Shown: one piece after another, positions 4,450-7,861 of the stretch
Position numbering within the stretch: position 1 is the stretch's first letter
How the letters are laid out: every line of letters starts with the position of its first letter
Source: Clostridiales bacterium
Lineage (GTDB): Bacteria; Bacillota; Clostridia; Christensenellales; QALW01
Assembly (NCBI GenBank): GCA_018376855.1
Contig: JAHAAN010000088.1
Coordinates: forward strand, 1 to 7,861
DNA length: 7,861 bases
Direction: 5' to 3'
Notes under the pieces: generated by a model
Seen by the model: the letters and a program-made list of their open reading frames with translations, nothing else
Told to the model about the DNA's origin: nothing
Databases searched by the model: none
Translations under genes and position numbers: made by a program

Positions 4450-6405
4450 TTACGCGCCCGTATAGGTGTAAGACAGTCTGCCTATGGGGAATACAGAACC
4501 TGAAACGTAATACTCCATAATATCTTCAGGAACCGCCACGGAATCCGCCACCTTGAAATAGAAGGTATCGGTTTCGGAAAGACCTACCGTACTGCGCGGA
4601 ACAGAGAGGAACATAAAGTTGTCTCTCACCACGATATCCGCACTGCCTACCGTTTCTCCGGTAAAATCGCTGTTCAACTTCACAACGTCGCTTTTGCCGC
4701 CGTTTACGCTCCGATTAAGCACATACTCATAGCTGTTCCAGCCCTTCAGCGACGGCGTTCCGCTGCCGATGAACAAATTCATCCAGTTATTTGCACCGTT
4801 CTGTTCGGTGATCGCCTCCTCGCAGCGGATCATGAAATACAGATTGCTGCTGTCGTGCGCTACGCGCACCTCCTGCACGTTATTAGCCGGTTTATCTACG
4901 CGATACTGATATGTGCCTTTAGAATCAGCGCTTCTGGATTTCCGGCTGTAAGTATCCTCGCCGATTTGGCGATAAACCGCATCGTTAAAATACCACTGCG
5001 CATAGGAACCATTGATGTCGATCGTTCTCTGCTTGTAAACCGGCTGTTCGCCTGCCTCATACTTATAATTCCGCATATTGCTCATCATCTGCATATAATA
5101 TGCATCCTTATAAAATTCACGGGTCATTTCTATGGACAGAGAGTATTTAAACGTAGCTGTGTCGCACAGCATATACTCCCCATCATAGAGCTGCTTGAGC
5201 GATGTCCAAAAGTTCCATGCCACCAAGAACACATTGTCGCTGTCCAACTTCAGCGCGCGATCCCAACAAATTTGGAAATAAGTTCCGGTATAATTGCCCT
5301 CCTCGGTTTCCTTTCTGATAGCCGGATTATAGCCGCGGCTCCAGTTCACCGCACCGCGCGTAATGCTAAAAGAAAACGGAATGCTCGGATGACTTGCAAC
5401 CGCAACATTGCAGAAAGTTCCCAAAGAGGTTGTTCTTTCCGGAACGGGATATGTCCATTCGATCCAGCAAAAGCCCTCTTTTTTATTGGCATCATACATG
5501 GGATTATCAGATTTCAGATAGATATCGTTAGGCCAACGCGGCTCCACAAAATAGAAGAAATCCAAAATCTCCTGACTGAGCGGCGCATAGGTGCCGTCGC
5601 TGAAATCCGTTACACCGCGTGTCGCAGCTTCCGCCTTGTCCTTCTCGGGATCGGTGTAAGCAATGATCACCGGTTTGCCGTCCCGTTTATACCACGACTC
5701 TTCATAACGGGTACTGCTGTAAATATCGCGGTAAAGCTCCCGCACCGTTTTATTGTTCAGCGAGTGCACATAATAAACGATCTGCGGAGCATCCCAGCCC
5801 TGTTCACGAAGCTCGGTAATGATACGCTGCATCTTTTTAGCCGCATCGTTATAAATAAAGCCATTGGTAACATCCAGCACGATATAATCAATGCCGGCAG
5901 CAGTAAACTGCTCGATATGTTTTCTGATAACATAAGTATCGCCGGCATTATAATAACCATACAGCGGTTCACCCCAATAATGCTCCTGACCGTTCGGGCT
6001 GATCGCGCTTTCTTCTTTAAACACGGCATCCGTTCCGTACTGCGCAATAATTTTTTCTACATCATAGATCCCGTCCAAATTATGCGAGCCGTAAGAGCAG
6101 GTATAAAAAATCCCTACCGCTTTATCGCCTCTTTCAGCCGTTGCAGGCGCAACTACCCGCCCGTAATCGTCAACGCCGACCATTGCCAAATTGGCATAAC
6201 CCTTTTCCTTGCCGGCATCGTACTCATCAAGCCACTCATAAGGATTTTCCTGCTCGATCACCGGCTCCGGTGTTACAGGAACCTCCGCCGAGCCCGAAGG
6301 CTGCCCCGTTATTCCGGGCGTTGTTTCCAAGGTTGTAGGCGCACAAGCCGCAGCGCTCAACAACAGAATGCATAATAAAACAGCCGCTACGCTTTTAAAT
6401 TTCAT
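4450..6405 (-). CDS. Lipoprotein with GH71/GH99-like barrel and CBM9-like domain
   Basis: Probably a surface-anchored glycan-active protein of 651 residues. A signal peptide (1-20, hydrophobic core 6-19) ends in LSAAAC, so C21 is the likely lipidated residue. A Thr/Pro/Ser/Glu-rich linker runs to ~55. Residues ~95-445 resemble the GH71/GH99-type TIM-barrel group: YWGEPLYGYY (143-152), IDYIVLDVTN (172-181) and VAWNFW (395-400). Acidic candidates are E146, D173, D178 and E316. Residues ~460-651 look like a CBM9-type beta-sandwich (INGSYAQW, VRVAHDSSNLYF, NWMNLFI). The start at 6405 has AAAGGGG 8 nt upstream. Its own promoter-like sequence lies at 6437-6466, downstream of the same-strand GH127 gene. 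From memory, relatives carry GWNEW where this has AWNFW, so activity and substrate are uncertain; endo-acting mannan or glucan cleavage is only a guess. Confidence 0.85.
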   Translation of the reverse strand: MKFKSVAAVLLCILLLSAAACAPTTLETTPGITGQPSGSAEVPVTPEPVIEQENPYEWLDEYDAGKEKGYANLAMVGVDDYGRVVAPATAERGDKAVGIFYTCSYGSHNLDGIYDVEKIIAQYGTDAVFKEESAISPNGQEHYWGEPLYGYYNAGDTYVIRKHIEQFTAAGIDYIVLDVTNGFIYNDAAKKMQRIITELREQGWDAPQIVYYVHSLNNKTVRELYRDIYSSTRYEESWYKRDGKPVIIAYTDPEKDKAEAATRGVTDFSDGTYAPLSQEILDFFYFVEPRWPNDIYLKSDNPMYDANKKEGFCWIEWTYPVPERTTSLGTFCNVAVASHPSIPFSFSITRGAVNWSRGYNPAIRKETEEGNYTGTYFQICWDRALKLDSDNVFLVAWNFWTSLKQLYDGEYMLCDTATFKYSLSIEMTREFYKDAYYMQMMSNMRNYKYEAGEQPVYKQRTIDINGSYAQWYFNDAVYRQIGEDTYSRKSRSADSKGTYQYRVDKPANNVQEVRVAHDSSNLYFMIRCEEAITEQNGANNWMNLFIGSGTPSLKGWNSYEYVLNRSVNGGKSDVVKLNSDFTGETVGSADIVVRDNFMFLSVPRSTVGLSETDTFYFKVADSVAVPEDIMEYYVSGSVFPIGRLSYTYTGA

Positions 6406-6433
6406 TCTTTCATCCCCTTTTTTGTTTTCTTAT

Positions 6434-6447
6434 TGTATTTTAATACA
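6434..6447. promoter_or_regulatory. Palindrome overlapping the lipoprotein -10 region
   Basis: TGTATT (6434-6439), a 2-bp centre and AATACA (6442-6447) form a perfect 14-bp dyad that covers the predicted -10 box (6437-6442). A repressor bound there would block the promoter. The regulator is unknown. Confidence 0.35.
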
Positions 6448-6466
6448 GCACCTCTCTTTTCGTCAA
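6437..6466 (-). promoter_or_regulatory. SigA-like promoter of the lipoprotein gene
   Basis: On the minus strand TTGACG (6461-6466) and TAAAAT (6437-6442) are 18 bp apart. Transcription would start close to 6430, about 25 nt before the ATG at 6405. Spacing is one base longer than ideal, so strength is uncertain. Confidence 0.5.
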
Positions 6467-6489
6467 TAGTACAATTTTAACGACTGATA

Positions 6490-6511
6490 GCATTTTAAGC
6501 TCTTAAAATGC
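6490..6511. repeat. 22-bp perfect palindrome between GH127 and the lipoprotein gene
   Basis: GCATTTTAAG (6490-6499) and CTTAAAATGC (6502-6511) are perfect inverted repeats around a 2-bp centre. The palindrome lies just 3' of the GH127 stop (6520) and about 24 bp upstream of the lipoprotein -35. It could be a weak hairpin at the end of the GH127 mRNA, although no T-run follows on that strand, or a regulator site for the lipoprotein promoter. Confidence 0.45.
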
Positions 6512-6519
6512 GCTTTTTC

Positions 6520-7860
6520 TCACATGTTTCCTATTATCGGCATCCACACCAGCATATCGCTTTCCCCGCGATTTGCAAAAGCAAAATAAGGGATCATTTG
6601 AAGCTCCGCAGATGAAAAACGATCATTCGCTTCACAGTAAAGCTCTGACTGCCGCTGTTTTTTTAATGCTTGAACGCAAAGTGATGGAATGCCGCCGATT
6701 ATCGGTTCCTGCTCCTTAGCTGCAAACGGCATTTTTATATGCAGCGCATATAAATCCTTTTGATCCACGCCTTCTGCGCAATAGACGATAGGCCCCCTCT
6801 GCACGGCCACCTTGCCCGCACACGCGCGCACCTCCGGCGCTGCGCTGACAGCGAACGGCTGCATCTCCATACGCAAGGTAATTCTGCCGCCTCCCTCTAC
6901 CTCCGCATAGCCATTGCACAGACGGTACGGACGGTCGATTTCAAACTGACGACACCATCCCGGAATACGAATGCAAACCGAATCCGTATTTTCTGCACAG
7001 ATCTCCACTGTCCCGCTCACGGGATATTTTGTTTTTTGTTCCACACGCATGCCGTCCGCTTCCAAAACACTGGAAACAAACTGATTTACATACACCGTTT
7101 TGCCTTCACAGGCATATAAATATCCTCCAATGGAAGCTATAAAACGGCAAATATTCGGCGGACAGCAAGAACACGCAAAAATCCGGCTGCGCTGCGCCTG
7201 CGGCAGATGTTCTCGCCACTGCAGATACTCATCGTCCTCACGGTATCTGGCGTGCTGCTGCAAATTGATCTCCAGCGGATTTTCATAAAAGAAAGCATCG
7301 CCGTTTAAAGAAATTCCTGAAAGAAAGCCGTTATACATGACTCTTTCCACAATATCGGCAAACACCGAACGATTTTCAAGCTGCTGCATACGCTCTGCAA
7401 ACATTGCAAGAGAAATTGCCGCGCAGGTTTCCCCGTATCCCACTGCATTAGGCAAATCATAAGCGCACGTAAACGCCTCTCCTATCGGAGTAGAGCCGAT
7501 TCCGCCAGTGATATACATTTTATGCGAAACAATGTCGTTAAAAAGTGCAGTGCACGCTTTTTCCAATGCCGTATCTCCCGTCTGCGCTGCCGCATCCGCC
7601 ATTGCGCAATAAAGATAGCACGCGCGGACAGCATGCCCGCGGGCTTCAAGCTGCTCTCTTACCGGAAGATGGCTTTGGCAATATGCGGATTTATCATCCA
7701 AATCATTATTGCCGCGCAGATTCAAAAATTCGCAGGCCATTTCCAAATACCGTTTTTTACCGGTGCAGCGATATAATTTAATCAAAGCCAGCTCGATTTC
7801 TTCATGCCCCGGAGTGGCGAAAGCAGCCGTTTTTTCTTTTAAAAAAGCTTTGTCTATACA
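6520..7860 (-). CDS. GH127 (DUF1680) beta-L-arabinofuranosidase family, 5' partial
   Basis: Retaining glycoside hydrolase; characterised members release beta-L-arabinofuranose from hydroxyproline-linked or pectic arabinosides. The 446 residues present run off the window edge. The reading frame opens with CIDKAFLKEKTAAFATPGHE and then IELALIKLYRCTG, a conserved GH127 segment, so the true start lies outside. About 180-200 N-terminal residues are missing compared with typical ~640-residue members. The TTG at 7785 lies inside this conserved helix and is not the start. Counted from base 7860, GEAFTC has E128 (matching acid/base E322 of HypBA1), YGETC has E144 and C146, and CCPPN has C232/C233, together the zinc-thiolate site with a cysteine nucleophile. 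The C-terminal part is beta-rich. It precedes the lipoprotein gene on the same strand by 114 bp. Family is sure; the exact substrate is inferred. Confidence 0.93.
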   Translation of the reverse strand, partial: CIDKAFLKEKTAAFATPGHEEIELALIKLYRCTGKKRYLEMACEFLNLRGNNDLDDKSAYCQSHLPVREQLEARGHAVRACYLYCAMADAAAQTGDTALEKACTALFNDIVSHKMYITGGIGSTPIGEAFTCAYDLPNAVGYGETCAAISLAMFAERMQQLENRSVFADIVERVMYNGFLSGISLNGDAFFYENPLEINLQQHARYREDDEYLQWREHLPQAQRSRIFACSCCPPNICRFIASIGGYLYACEGKTVYVNQFVSSVLEADGMRVEQKTKYPVSGTVEICAENTDSVCIRIPGWCRQFEIDRPYRLCNGYAEVEGGGRITLRMEMQPFAVSAAPEVRACAGKVAVQRGPIVYCAEGVDQKDLYALHIKMPFAAKEQEPIIGGIPSLCVQALKKQRQSELYCEANDRFSSAELQMIPYFAFANRGESDMLVWMPIIGNM

Positions 7861-7861
7861 T

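Noticed and set aside
4855..6375. Long open frame (506 codons) on the + strand
   Set aside because: It lies wholly inside the lipoprotein gene on the other strand, has biased, low-complexity composition and no recognisable domain; it is an antisense shadow.
6490..6511. Rho-independent terminator of the GH127 gene
   Set aside because: The stem is AT-rich, the realistic loop consumes part of it, and no T-run follows on the minus strand.
7783..7785. TTG at 7785 as the true start of the GH127 gene
   Set aside because: The frame continues upstream with the conserved PGHEEIELALIKLY segment to the window edge, so the gene is simply cut off.

Overview
The window looks like a mid-GC (roughly 45-50 %) chromosomal segment of an anaerobic Clostridia/Firmicutes bacterium, probably from a gut or other plant-fed community. 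The evidence is a glycine T-box leader in front of a single-chain (alpha2-type) glycyl-tRNA synthetase, strong AAGGAGG ribosome binding sites, SigA-type promoters, a tiny Cys-rich Clostridia-style protein and several glycoside hydrolases. No tRNA, rRNA, CRISPR array, transposase or phage gene is visible.

Layout. Bases 1 to about 100 encode, on the + strand, a fragment that reads like the GIY-YIG domain of UvrC. It is abruptly joined to the 3' part of a minus-strand GH38 alpha-mannosidase gene (start at 1997). The join looks like an assembly chimera or a rearrangement breakpoint. A promoter and a small inverted repeat lie upstream of the mannosidase. Next comes a 63-residue Cys-rich protein on the minus strand (2241-2432) with its own strong terminator (2169-2196). 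Divergent from it, a SigA promoter at 2544-2571 starts a leader of about 340 nt. The leader holds a glycine T-box (GGC specifier, AGUA motif, antiterminator) followed by an extra, fully nested four-way-junction RNA fold (2773-2894), which ends just before the ribosome binding site of the GlyRS gene (2921-4309). Convergent terminators separate GlyRS from a large minus-strand lipoprotein (4450-6405), which has a GH71/GH99-like catalytic barrel and a CBM9-like C-terminal domain. Upstream of that, also on the minus strand, is a GH127 beta-L-arabinofuranosidase-type gene (6520-7860) whose 5' end lies outside the window.

How the genes fit together. GH127, the GH99-like lipoprotein and GH38 all act on glycans (arabinofuranosides and probably mannosides or related sugars). 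A plausible reading is a loosely clustered glycan-use region, perhaps for arabinose- and mannose-decorated plant glycoproteins, interrupted by the housekeeping glyQS unit. The GH127 and lipoprotein genes share a strand and may be co-transcribed, but the 114-bp gap between them carries its own promoter-like sequence and two palindromes. The most unusual item is the structured RNA segment between the T-box and glyQS. The Cys-rich tandem-repeat miniprotein is second.
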